In this document: in pieces, positions 1-6,267 of the stretch
How positions within the stretch are numbered: the first letter of the stretch is position 1
How the letters are laid out: each line of letters opens with the position of its first letter
Assembly: GCA_900548595.1 (NCBI GenBank)
Contig: URLB01000044.1
Location: 1-14,764, forward strand
Source: an uncultured Eubacteriales bacterium
GTDB lineage: Bacteria; Bacillota; Clostridia; Lachnospirales; Anaerotignaceae
DNA length: 14,764 nt
Reading direction: 5' to 3'
Notes under the pieces: generated by a model
Seen by the model: the letters and a program-made list of their open reading frames with translations, nothing else
Told to the model about the DNA's origin: nothing
Databases searched by the model: none
Made by a program: the position numbers and the translations under genes

Positions 1-1185
1 GAAATTAAGATTTTGAGCCGACCACATCTGATGCTGACCTACATCAGTACATACAGTTGTGTTTTTGCCCAGATATTGGTTTAATTTCAAAATTATATTT
101 CTCGGCGTCAATCCTTTTCTATTATCCAGACAGCCTTCTTCTTCCTTACGGAAAGCTTCTGTTTTTTCCATCCAGTCAGGCCTTTTTCTTTCATTCAGCA
201 ACGGTAACAACTTTTCGAGCGTAAGCTTAACATCTCCCCTAAGCCCGCAAACGGTATTAACCGTTTTGCGAAGTTCTGAGCCGTCTACGTCAATATGAAT
301 AATTTTTGCCTTTGCCGCAAACTTTTCTCTGTTCCCGGTAACACGGTCATTAAAGCGAACACCAAGCGAAATAATAAGATCTGCATTGTACATTGCCAAA
401 AATGACGCAAGGCGTCCATGCATGGCGTGCATACCGAGAAATCTCGGATGATCGGTGGGAATAGCCGAAAGTCCTCTAAGAGAACATCCAATCGGAGCGT
501 CTATTTTATCCGCAAGCATAAGCATTTCTTCCTGCGCATTTGCTGTAATCAATCCTCCGCCAAAATAAACTATTGGACGTTCTGCCGAATTAATATAATC
601 CGCCGCCTCTTTAATACGAATTTCCTTTGCCGCATACGTTTCCTCTTTTTCCATAGGAACCTTCGGTTCGTATTCACATTTTGCAGTTTGTACGTCTTTC
701 GGAACGTCTATAAGCACCGGTCCGGGTCTTCCCGACTGTGCAATAACAAATGCTTCACGAATTGTATCTGCCAAATCTTCAACATTTTCCACAAAATAAT
801 TATGCTTGGTAATCGGCAATGTAACGCCGGTAATATCTATTTCCTGAAAGCTATCCGAGCCGATTTGCGACGTAGGGACATTACCGCAAATAGCGACAAT
901 CGGAATAGAATCGAGATACGCCGTTGCAATCCCTGTAACGATGTTAGTAGCTCCCGGTCCGGATGTCGCAATGACTACACCGACTTTTCCGGTGGTTCTT
1001 GCATAACCGTCTGCGGCATGCGCCGCCCCCTGTTCATGCGCTGTTAAAATATGATTGATTTCATTTTGATGAGTATAAAGACTGTCATATACGTTTAATA
1101 TCTGTCCTCCCGGATATCCGAATACAGTATCGCAGCCATGTTCAATTAAAGTCTTTACAATTATATCCGCTCCTGAAATAAACAT
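1..1185 (-). CDS. ilvB: Acetolactate synthase large subunit, biosynthetic type (partial, C-terminus beyond the left edge)
   Basis: ThDP-dependent acetohydroxyacid synthase catalytic subunit. It condenses pyruvate with pyruvate or 2-oxobutyrate in the first common step of valine, leucine and isoleucine synthesis. The first 395 codons are present. The N-terminal ThDP-binding domain has FGYPGG (22-27), the catalytic Glu51 in AHEQGAAHAADGYAR and SGPGATN (75-81). The central FAD domain shows GVRFNDRVTG (275-284), the mark of anabolic rather than catabolic enzymes, and GMHAMHG (251-257). The third domain begins at about residue 360 (DVGQHQMW at 381-388); its metal-binding motif lies outside the window. 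The ATG at 1185 is preceded by AAAGGAGC with good spacing. The gene is downstream of a T-box leader and so is probably controlled by charging of a branched-chain tRNA. Family members are about 550-570 residues long, so about 170 are missing. Confidence 0.96.
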   Translation of the reverse strand, partial: MFISGADIIVKTLIEHGCDTVFGYPGGQILNVYDSLYTHQNEINHILTAHEQGAAHAADGYARTTGKVGVVIATSGPGATNIVTGIATAYLDSIPIVAICGNVPTSQIGSDSFQEIDITGVTLPITKHNYFVENVEDLADTIREAFVIAQSGRPGPVLIDVPKDVQTAKCEYEPKVPMEKEETYAAKEIRIKEAADYINSAERPIVYFGGGLITANAQEEMLMLADKIDAPIGCSLRGLSAIPTDHPRFLGMHAMHGRLASFLAMYNADLIISLGVRFNDRVTGNREKFAAKAKIIHIDVDGSELRKTVNTVCGLRGDVKLTLEKLLPLLNERKRPDWMEKTEAFRKEEEGCLDNRKGLTPRNIILKLNQYLGKNTTVCTDVGQHQMWSAQNLNF

Positions 1186-1256
1186 ATTTTTGCTCCTTTC
1201 TAAAATTTTTTAACACATATTTTCCGAATTACATTCGACAAGTTTTTCAAGTAACT

Positions 1257-1301
1257 TTATTTCTTTTTTAGTCCCGGAGTAAAGCGCTTTTTATTTTTCA
1301 T
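1257..1301 (-). CDS. Possible 14-codon small ORF between the T-box terminator and ilvB
   Basis: ATG at 1301 opens a short frame, MKNKKRFTPGLKKK, ending in TAA at 1257. It is strongly basic and has no run of Ile, Leu or Val codons, so it is not a classical attenuator peptide. No clear ribosome binding site precedes it. It would be transcribed only after T-box read-through. It may equally be chance in a lysine-codon-rich leader. Confidence 0.12.
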   Translation of the reverse strand: MKNKKRFTPGLKKK

Positions 1302-1324
1302 TCAGACCGATATTGTCTTTTGGA

Positions 1325-1370
1325 TAATAAAAAAACCCGTCTCAAAGCTTTTAATTGCTTTGAGACGGGT
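1325..1370 (-). terminator. T-box-controlled intrinsic terminator upstream of ilvB
   Basis: A perfect 14-bp stem is formed by ACCCGTCTCAAAGC and its complement (1335-1348 with 1357-1370) around an 8-base loop. On the minus strand it is followed by a run of seven T (1328-1334). The 5' arm contains CGTCTC, which can instead pair with the GAG of the T-box sequence at 1389-1403. That gives the terminator/antiterminator switch of T-box leaders. Confidence 0.93.
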
Positions 1371-1632
1371 GAAAATCCAATTATATCACTCGCGGTACCA
1401 CTCAAATTGCGGATATAAATCCGCCACCTCTTCGAAGTCCAACAACTTCTATGCACTTACGCAGCATACACGGGAAACGCCTACTGGGTGTTTAAACCTT
1501 TGGGGCTTCCGGCTCAGAAGGGATAGGATATTCTACTGCATTTTATCGGGATCGCACCATCCCCGACTCTCTGGGAAAACAACTCGTAGTTTCCGTCTTC
1601 ATCAACGCCTTTAATTAACTTTATTTAACTTG
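1325..1632 (-). ncRNA. T-box riboswitch leader of ilvB, probable isoleucine specifier
   Basis: This RNA leader binds uncharged tRNA and then prevents termination before ilvB. On the minus strand the T-box core TGGTACCGCG is at 1400-1391, inside GAGTGGTACCGCGAG. Stem I is recognisable: an AGAGAG bulge, then the distal loop UCGGG-gaUGGUGcga-UCCCGA (about 1568-1545), then the 3' strand GCAGUAGAAUAUCCUAUCC followed by CUUCUGAGCC. Pairing CUAC with GUAG above and GAAG with CUUC below leaves AAUAUCCUAUCC as the specifier loop. The triplet next to the lower helix is AUC (1524-1522, Ile), which suits ilvB. The usual purine after the specifier is a C here, and CUA (Leu, 1526-1524) is a possible second reading. 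The leader ends at the 14-bp terminator. Confidence 0.94.
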
Positions 1633-1638
1633 TCATAC

Positions 1639-1667
1639 ATGCTAACATATAAAAAATAAGTTGTCAA
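1639..1667 (-). promoter_or_regulatory. Promoter of the T-box/ilvB transcript
   Basis: On the minus strand a consensus -35 TTGACA (1667-1662) is followed by a 17-base spacer and the -10 TAGCAT (1644-1639). The spacer ends in TGT, giving an extended -10. Transcription would start near 1632, just before stem I of the T-box. Confidence 0.75.
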
Positions 1668-1820
1668 TAATTTTTTTATTATAATCTCATGTAATAAAAT
1701 ATTTGAAATTTGTATTTTTTTACAGTGGTATATAAATTCCAATTAAATTAAGACTAAGCGTATTAAACAATTTTATTCCGATTATCTGATTATATGGCAT
1801 CCATAATGCACAGTTTTATG

Positions 1821-1847
1821 TACAAAAGACCACCCTTTCGGGTGGTC
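1821..1847 (-). terminator. Intrinsic terminator of gdhA
   Basis: An 8-bp GC-rich stem GACCACCC/GGGTGGTC (1828-1835 with 1840-1847) closes a GAAA tetraloop on the minus strand and is followed by TTTTG. It lies 12 bases after the gdhA stop codon. The stretch from here to the ilvB promoter (about 1670-1820) is AT-rich and shows no further feature. Confidence 0.88.
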
Positions 1848-1858
1848 GGCTTCTTTTA

Positions 1859-3190
1859 TTAAACTATTCCCTGTGCGAGCATAGCGTCAGCAACCTTTTT
1901 AAATCCGGCAATGTTTGCGCCGATTACGAAGTTGTTTTCAAATCCGTATTCTTTTGCTGCCGATGACATTTCTTTATATATATTAACCATAATGCTCTTA
2001 AGCTTTGCGTCAACCTCTTCCGCTGTCCAGCTGAGTCTCTGGCTGTTCTGGCTCATTTCAAGAGCTGATGTAGCAACTCCGCCGGCATTTGCAGCCTTTG
2101 CAGGGGCAAAAAGTATACCGTTTTCAAGGAATACATCGATAGCTTCAAGTGAGCTTGGCATATTAGCGCCCTCGCCTACGGCATAACATCCGTTTGCAAC
2201 AAGAGTCTTTGCGTCCTCTTCAAGAAGTTCGTTCTGTGTAGCGCAAGGAAGAGCTATATCGCATTTTACGCTCCATACGCCTTTGCCCTCATGGTATTCG
2301 GCGTTAGGTCTGTATTCAAGATATTCTTTAATACGTCCACGCTTAACTTCCTTTATTTCCTTTACAGCGGCAAGATCTACGCCTTCCTCATCATATATCC
2401 AACCGTTTGAATCCGAAAGAGTAACTACTTTTGCTCCGAGCTGTGTTGCCTTTTCAGCTGCATATATAGCTACATTTCCTGCTCCCGATATGGCAACTCT
2501 CTGGTCTTTAAGAGTCTTTCCGGCAGCCTTAAGCATTTCGTCAACAATATATACAAGACCGTATCCTGTAGCCTGCGTACGGATAAGAGAACCGCCATAT
2601 GTCAGACCCTTTCCTGTAAGAACGCCTTCATACTTGCCTGTTATCTTTTTGTACTGTCCGTAAAGATATCCGATTTCTCTTCCGCCTACGCCGATGTCTC
2701 CCGCCGGAACGTCAACATCTGCTCCTATATATTTACAGAGTTCCGTCATAAAGCTCTGGCAGAATCTCATAATTTCGTTGTCTGATTTTCCTTTAGGATC
2801 GAAATCAGAACCGCCCTTACCTCCGCCTATGGGAAGACCTGTAAGAGAGTTCTTAAATATCTGCTCAAATCCAAGGAACTTTATAACGCCGAGATTTACC
2901 GAAGGATGGAATCTGAGACCTCCTTTGTATGGTCCGATAGCGCTTGAGAACTGTACTCTGTAGCCTTTATTTACATGTACTTTTCCATTGTCGTCAACCC
3001 AAGGAACTCTGAACATAATAACACGTTCAGGCTCAACAAGTCTTTCAAGCAAACCTGCATTCTGATATTTCTCGTCCTTTTCGATAATAGGTTTAAGCGA
3101 ATTAAGGACTTCCGTAGCAGCCTGATGGAATTCCGGCTCTCCGGGATTTCTTTTAATTAAGTCAGCTAATACTTCATCAACATAACTCAT
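1859..3190 (-). CDS. gdhA: Glutamate dehydrogenase, NADP type
   Basis: Hexameric cytoplasmic glutamate dehydrogenase that interconverts 2-oxoglutarate plus ammonium and L-glutamate. Its likely role is ammonium assimilation. Counted from the ATG at 3190 it is 443 residues, close to the clostridial enzyme. The catalytic and substrate residues known from Clostridium symbiosum GDH fall at the same numbers: K89 (GPYKGGLRF), K113, K125 (GGGKGGSDFD), D165 (PAGDIGVG) and S380. A Rossmann motif SGAGNVA starts at about 235. The acidic/polar segment SDSNG at the end of the second strand resembles the NADP-dependent E. coli enzyme more than the NAD-dependent C. symbiosum one; this coenzyme call is inference. 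The start choice rests on AGGGGG at 3204-3199: spacing is 8 to the ATG, but only 2 to an in-frame TTG at 3196. The gene appears monocistronic, with its own promoter and terminator. Confidence 0.96.
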   Translation of the reverse strand: MSYVDEVLADLIKRNPGEPEFHQAATEVLNSLKPIIEKDEKYQNAGLLERLVEPERVIMFRVPWVDDNGKVHVNKGYRVQFSSAIGPYKGGLRFHPSVNLGVIKFLGFEQIFKNSLTGLPIGGGKGGSDFDPKGKSDNEIMRFCQSFMTELCKYIGADVDVPAGDIGVGGREIGYLYGQYKKITGKYEGVLTGKGLTYGGSLIRTQATGYGLVYIVDEMLKAAGKTLKDQRVAISGAGNVAIYAAEKATQLGAKVVTLSDSNGWIYDEEGVDLAAVKEIKEVKRGRIKEYLEYRPNAEYHEGKGVWSVKCDIALPCATQNELLEEDAKTLVANGCYAVGEGANMPSSLEAIDVFLENGILFAPAKAANAGGVATSALEMSQNSQRLSWTAEEVDAKLKSIMVNIYKEMSSAAKEYGFENNFVIGANIAGFKKVADAMLAQGIV

Positions 3191-3276
3191 TTTCAATTCC
3201 CCCTAAATATATTAATATTTTATATTTGCGGTCCGAACATCTGCTGGATATCAGGATCGGCTTTTTTGTGAGTTCT

Positions 3277-3305
3277 ATTATAATCACTTCAAATTGATAA
3301 ATCAA
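3277..3305 (-). promoter_or_regulatory. gdhA promoter
   Basis: Minus strand TTGATT (3305-3300), 17-base spacer, perfect TATAAT (3282-3277). A start near 3270 gives an 80-base 5' UTR. That UTR holds an imperfect CCGA/TCGG-closed hairpin (about 3232-3259) that I cannot assign to any known riboswitch. The rest of the 3191-3538 spacer is AT-rich and carries only this promoter and the one for the divergent gene. Confidence 0.7.
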
Positions 3306-3436
3306 GAAAAATATTCAAATTATGATAATTTTTTATAGTTCTCCGATATTTTGTATTCTTTAATATAATAAAAAAACAAATATCCCTTTAAAATCAGCCT
3401 AAATTTTATAATAACTTTTACATTGATTTTAATAGT

Positions 3437-3466
3437 TTTTCATTTTATGTTATACTTGTATATAAG
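3437..3466 (+). promoter_or_regulatory. Probable promoter of the EFR1 flavodoxin/ferredoxin gene
   Basis: Two candidate -10 elements lie here: TGTTATACT (extended -10, TATACT at 3451-3456), and TATAAG (3461-3466) with TTTTCA (3437-3442) 18 bases upstream. Either would give a 5' UTR of about 65-75 bases. The sequence does not decide between them. Confidence 0.45.
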
Positions 3467-3538
3467 ACTTAATAAGCGTCTCGTCTTCTAAACATAAAAA
3501 TTTATATTTTTAATTACTATAATAAGGAGAGTTTTTCA

Positions 3539-4276
3539 ATGATAATATATTTCAGCGGAACAGGGAACAGCAGGTATACAGCCGAACTTATTAATTCCGA
3601 AATCAGCGACAAAATTTTATGCCTAAATGACGCCGTAAATACAGGGTTTCGGCAAAAGTTTAACTCCGATAAGCCATTCGTCATAGTATGCCCAACCTAC
3701 GCATGGAGAATACCCAGAATTGTTGAAAATACTATAAAGAATTCAACTTTTGCAGGCAATAAAAATACTTATTTTGTTCTTACATGCGGTGCAGGCGCAG
3801 GAAACGCCGCGGCTTACGCAAAAAAAATATGCGATGAAAAAGGTCTTATTTTTAAAGGACTCAAATCCGTCATAATGCCTGAAAATTATATTGCCATGTT
3901 CAATGCGCCTTGTAAAGAAGAAGCCGATAAAATTATCGAAGCTGCTACCCCGGAGATAATCAAAATTGCGGAAACAATTAAGTCAGATGGATTTTTGTAC
4001 AATAAGTCGGGTCTAATCGGAAAGTTTTTAAGCGGTCCCATAAACCCTGTATTTTACAGTTTATTTGTTAAATCAAAAGGATTTTATATAACAGACAAAT
4101 GTACATCATGCGGATTATGCGTAAATCTGTGTCCCTTTAACAATATACATATGGAAAACGGAAAACCGATTTGGGGAGAAAACTGCACACACTGCATGTC
4201 ATGTATATGCCGCTGCCCATCCGGGGCAATAGAATATAAGAATAAAACAAAAGGAAAACCGAGGTATCATATATAA
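3539..4276 (+). CDS. EFR1-type flavodoxin/ferredoxin fusion protein
   Basis: Two-domain redox protein of 245 residues. The N-terminal flavodoxin-like domain (about 1-150) opens with MIIYFSGTGNS, the phosphate loop for FMN, and has CPTYAWRIPR at 51-60. The C-terminal domain has two complete 4Fe-4S cluster motifs of the bacterial ferredoxin type: C188-C191-C194-C198-Pro and C216-C219-C222-C226-Pro. There is no signal peptide or membrane segment, so it is cytoplasmic. Proteins of this layout are common in anaerobic Firmicutes and annotated as EFR1 family; they are presumed to carry electrons between flavin and iron-sulfur partners, but I know of no established substrate. AAGGAGA (3524-3530) lies 8 bases before the ATG. 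The gene stands alone and is followed immediately by a strong terminator. Confidence 0.9.
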   Translation: MIIYFSGTGNSRYTAELINSEISDKILCLNDAVNTGFRQKFNSDKPFVIVCPTYAWRIPRIVENTIKNSTFAGNKNTYFVLTCGAGAGNAAAYAKKICDEKGLIFKGLKSVIMPENYIAMFNAPCKEEADKIIEAATPEIIKIAETIKSDGFLYNKSGLIGKFLSGPINPVFYSLFVKSKGFYITDKCTSCGLCVNLCPFNNIHMENGKPIWGENCTHCMSCICRCPSGAIEYKNKTKGKPRYHI

Positions 4277-4305
4277 AAAACGGTCTGAAAAAATCAGACC
4301 GTTTT
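4277..4305. terminator. Bidirectional terminator between the EFR1 gene and 6S RNA
   Basis: An 8-bp stem CGGTCTGA/TCAGACCG (4281-4288 with 4294-4301) with an AAAAA loop is flanked by AAAA on the left and TTTT on the right. It starts directly after the EFR1 stop codon, and on the minus strand it lies just beyond the 3' end of 6S RNA. It can serve both convergent transcripts. Confidence 0.88.
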
Positions 4306-4310
4306 AAAAA

Positions 4311-4510
4311 TTAATCCCAGGATGCCGTCCCTGCATTTTGACACCTAGCCTGAGCTAGGTGGGTGTCCGCAGATAAAATTCTGCCATCCGCTGCCCAAAG
4401 GGAATTAAGTTGCGGCCCGACATAGGTTTTTTTCTTGTAGGACTCCCATATTTGAAATGTAGGTTCAAAATATACAGGATATCGAACATCCCCGGAAACT
4501 TTATTTTCTT
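4311..4510 (-). ncRNA. ssrS: 6S RNA
   Basis: A roughly 200-base RNA that binds the housekeeping RNA polymerase holoenzyme as a mimic of an open promoter. Both ends match the conserved pattern of the E. coli molecule: 5' UUUCCGGGGAUGUUCG compares with UUUCUCUGAGAUGUUCG, and 3' GGGACGGCAUCCUGGGAUU compares with GGCGGCAUCUCGGAGAUU. Pairing supports a rod. GGAUG/CAUCC closes it (about 4491-4487 with 4323-4319). CCUGUA-ua-UUUUGA pairs with UCAAAAUGCAGG (about 4479-4466 with 4342-4331). The central bubble carries a hairpin CACCUAGC-UCAG-GCUAGGUG (4362-4343), and GCCGC/GCGG forms part of the terminal arm. A near-consensus promoter stands directly upstream and a shared terminator downstream. The exact ends are estimated. 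Confidence 0.88.
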
Positions 4511-4516
4511 ATTGCT

Positions 4517-4545
4517 ATTATACTACTATTATGTCTTAATATCAA
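4517..4545 (-). promoter_or_regulatory. Promoter of 6S RNA
   Basis: Minus strand TTGATA (4545-4540), 17-base spacer, TATAAT (4522-4517). Transcription would start near 4510, about 13 bases before the conserved UUUCCGGGGAUG of the RNA. Confidence 0.82.
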
Positions 4546-4610
4546 CAAAATTATTTATGTATATTAAAACAGATTTTAAAAATATTCGGAAAAGTTTATT
4601 CAGTACAGCC

Positions 4611-4628
4611 TTTCATAGTTCTATGAAA
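4611..4628 (-). other. Stem-loop after lspA, no clear U-tract
   Basis: TTTCATAG and CTATGAAA (4611-4618 with 4621-4628) form a small hairpin 5 bases beyond the lspA stop codon. The following minus-strand sequence is GGCTGTAC rather than a T run, so it is at best a weak terminator or an RNA 3'-end stabiliser. Confidence 0.35.
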
Positions 4629-4633
4629 CTTTC

Positions 4634-5077
4634 TCATATTTCATCTATCATTGCTTTAAAAACTACCAATATCCCGCCGAACAGAGCGGCTATATCCGCA
4701 ACATTGAATATCGGAGCTTTTTTAAAATCAACATAAATAAAATCCGTTACATTCTTATTTTTTATTCTGTCAACCAGATTTCCTATTCCGCCGCCCAGTA
4801 AAAGTGCAGACCCGGTTTTCTCCAATGCGCCTGCGTTACGATGTATAAGGCTAAACAGATATGCTCCCACTGCTCCGACTGCAAGCGATGATACTGCCAA
4901 AACTTTTCTTTCATCATTTTCAAATTTATTATATGCCAGTCCTTTGTTTTTTATATGCCAAAGAAACACTTTTTTTGAAATTTGTTTTTTTTGCCCGACC
5001 GGCATTTTATTTTTCACAACTTCCTTTGATGTTAAATCAAGTACGGCCGTAAATACAGATAATAAAAAATATCTCAT
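4634..5077 (-). CDS. lspA: Lipoprotein signal peptidase (signal peptidase II), divergent member
   Basis: Polytopic inner-membrane aspartyl protease that removes signal peptides from prolipoproteins after lipidation. The family motifs appear in order in a 147-residue protein: DLTSK (14-18, usually DQxSK), NKG (44-46, usually NxGAAF), GGGIGNLVDR (95-104) with catalytic Asp103, VTDF (110-113), and FNVAD (124-128) with catalytic Asp128. Four hydrophobic segments fit the family (about 1-14, 58-77, 86-101, 122-140). The ATG at 5077 is chosen because AGAAAGG lies 11 bases before it; upstream in-frame starts reach back past the promoter -10. The replaced Gln15 and the missing AAF make it diverged, but both catalytic aspartates remain. 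It is transcribed toward the 6S RNA gene and is divergent from fba. Confidence 0.87.
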   Translation of the reverse strand: MRYFLLSVFTAVLDLTSKEVVKNKMPVGQKKQISKKVFLWHIKNKGLAYNKFENDERKVLAVSSLAVGAVGAYLFSLIHRNAGALEKTGSALLLGGGIGNLVDRIKNKNVTDFIYVDFKKAPIFNVADIAALFGGILVVFKAMIDEI

Positions 5078-5100
5078 TTTTATCATACCTTTCTGTTTTG

Positions 5101-5129
5101 AGTATAGCAAAATTCCGTTTTGTTTACAA
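5101..5129 (-). promoter_or_regulatory. lspA promoter
   Basis: Minus strand TTGTAA (5129-5124), 17-base spacer, TATACT (5106-5101). It implies a short leader of about 18 bases containing the ribosome binding site, which also supports the internal ATG at 5077 as the lspA start. Confidence 0.6.
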
Positions 5130-5178
5130 TAGAAACTGTAATCGTATAGTAAATTAAAAATTTGTCATCCGACAACCC

Positions 5179-5207
5179 TTGCTATTGCAAATTCACTGTA
5201 TTATAAT
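5179..5207 (+). promoter_or_regulatory. fba promoter
   Basis: TTGCTA (5179-5184), 17-base spacer, TATAAT (5202-5207). A start near 5214 gives a leader of about 40 bases before the fba ribosome binding site AAAGGAG. Confidence 0.65.
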
Positions 5208-5255
5208 TTTGATGTAAGTATAAAATATAAACCGAATCGGAAAGGAGTTTTTACA

Positions 5256-6203
5256 TTGGCATTAGTTACAACAAAAGAAATGTTTGAAAAAGCATATAAA
5301 GGAAATTATGCTATAGGTGCATTCAATATCAATAATATGGAGATTATCCAGGGTGTTGTCAGCGCCTGTAAAAAACGCAACTCCGCAGTTATACTTCAGG
5401 TTTCTAAAAGTGCGCTTAAATATGCGCATCCTGTTTATTTAAAGAAAATGGTAGATGCTGCTGTCGAAGAAACAGGACTTGATATAGCGCTTCATCTCGA
5501 CCATGGTCCTGATTTTGAAACTTGCAAACTTTGTATTGAATCGGGTTTCACATCTGTAATGTTTGACGGTTCTCATTTAGATTATGAAGAAAACGTAGCC
5601 AAAACAAAGGAAATAGTGGATTATGCCCACGAAAGAGGCGTTGTTGTAGAGGCAGAGCTCGGTAAGCTTGCCGGCGTTGAAGATGACGTAAAAGTTGCCG
5701 AAGGTCATGCTACTTATACAGATCCCGATCAGGCAGTTGATTTTGTAAAACGCACAGGCGTTGATTCTCTTGCAGTAGCAATAGGAACAAGCCACGGAGC
5801 ATATAAATTTAAAGGCGACGCAAAACTTGATTTCGAGCGTCTTGAAACAATTACAAAGAAGCTTGAGGAAGCAGGAATACACAACTTCCCCATCGTACTC
5901 CACGGTGCTTCTTCAGTTGACCAGGCTTCCGTTGCAACATGTAATGAATTCGGAGGAAAAATAAACGGCGCCAAAGGTATTCCGGTTGAAATGCTCAGAA
6001 AAGCTTCCGGTATGGCTGTATGCAAAATAAATATGGATACAGATATACGTCTTGCCATGACTGCCGCTATCAGAAAAAGCTTTGCGGAAGACCCTTCGGC
6101 TTTTGACCCCAGAGGTTATCTCGGAGCAGCAAGGAACGATATCGAAGCTCTTGTTGAAAGAAAAATTACCGATGTACTCGGTTCCGAAAACTCCATGAAC
6201 TGA
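5256..6203 (+). CDS. fba: Class II fructose-bisphosphate aldolase
   Basis: Zinc-dependent cytoplasmic aldolase that splits fructose 1,6-bisphosphate into glyceraldehyde 3-phosphate and dihydroxyacetone phosphate in glycolysis, and runs in reverse in gluconeogenesis. The 315 residues cover the whole TIM-barrel. Key residues are visible: catalytic Asp82 and zinc ligand His83 in HLDHGPD, EAELG (132-136), zinc ligand His180 in GTSHGAYK, zinc ligand His216 in VLHGASS, and the phosphate-binding KINMDTDIR (257-265). The start is TTG: AAAGGAG (5241-5247) lies 8 bases upstream, no in-frame ATG is nearby, and the resulting MALVTTKEMF is the usual N-terminus of the family. The gene is monocistronic with its own promoter and a strong shared terminator. 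Confidence 0.97.
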   Translation: MALVTTKEMFEKAYKGNYAIGAFNINNMEIIQGVVSACKKRNSAVILQVSKSALKYAHPVYLKKMVDAAVEETGLDIALHLDHGPDFETCKLCIESGFTSVMFDGSHLDYEENVAKTKEIVDYAHERGVVVEAELGKLAGVEDDVKVAEGHATYTDPDQAVDFVKRTGVDSLAVAIGTSHGAYKFKGDAKLDFERLETITKKLEEAGIHNFPIVLHGASSVDQASVATCNEFGGKINGAKGIPVEMLRKASGMAVCKINMDTDIRLAMTAAIRKSFAEDPSAFDPRGYLGAARNDIEALVERKITDVLGSENSMN

Positions 6204-6234
6204 TTTTTGGATTTTTAATTGACTAATGATAAGC

Positions 6235-6267
6235 AAAAAGCAACCGCATTAAAGCGGTTGCTTTTTT
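6235..6267. terminator. Bidirectional terminator between fba and mreB
   Basis: The stem GCAACCGC/GCGGTTGC (6240-6247 with 6254-6261) has an ATTAAA loop. It has TTTTTT on the plus side (6262-6267) and AAAAA on the other (6235-6239), so it works in both directions. The mreB stop codon (6266-6268) overlaps the plus-strand T run. Confidence 0.92.

Noticed and set aside
418..1047. 209-codon plus-strand ORF
   Set aside because: It is antisense to ilvB, whose family motifs are unmistakable. Its own product is rich in Cys, Arg and Asn with no recognisable domain and no ribosome binding site.
1360..1614. 84-codon plus-strand ORF
   Set aside because: It lies on the opposite strand of the T-box leader, which explains the sequence constraint there.
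3191..3538. Possible small gene or riboswitch in the gdhA-EFR1 spacer
   Set aside because: No ORF with a ribosome binding site and no recognisable riboswitch core; two promoters explain most of the non-random sequence.
4410..4736. 108-codon plus-strand ORF over the 6S RNA region
   Set aside because: It overlaps the 6S RNA, its promoter and the 3' end of lspA. The product has no domain and no ribosome binding site is seen.
5078..5110. N-terminal extension of lspA to 5110
   Set aside because: The longer start would overlap the lspA -10 element and lacks a ribosome binding site; AGAAAGG fits the ATG at 5077.
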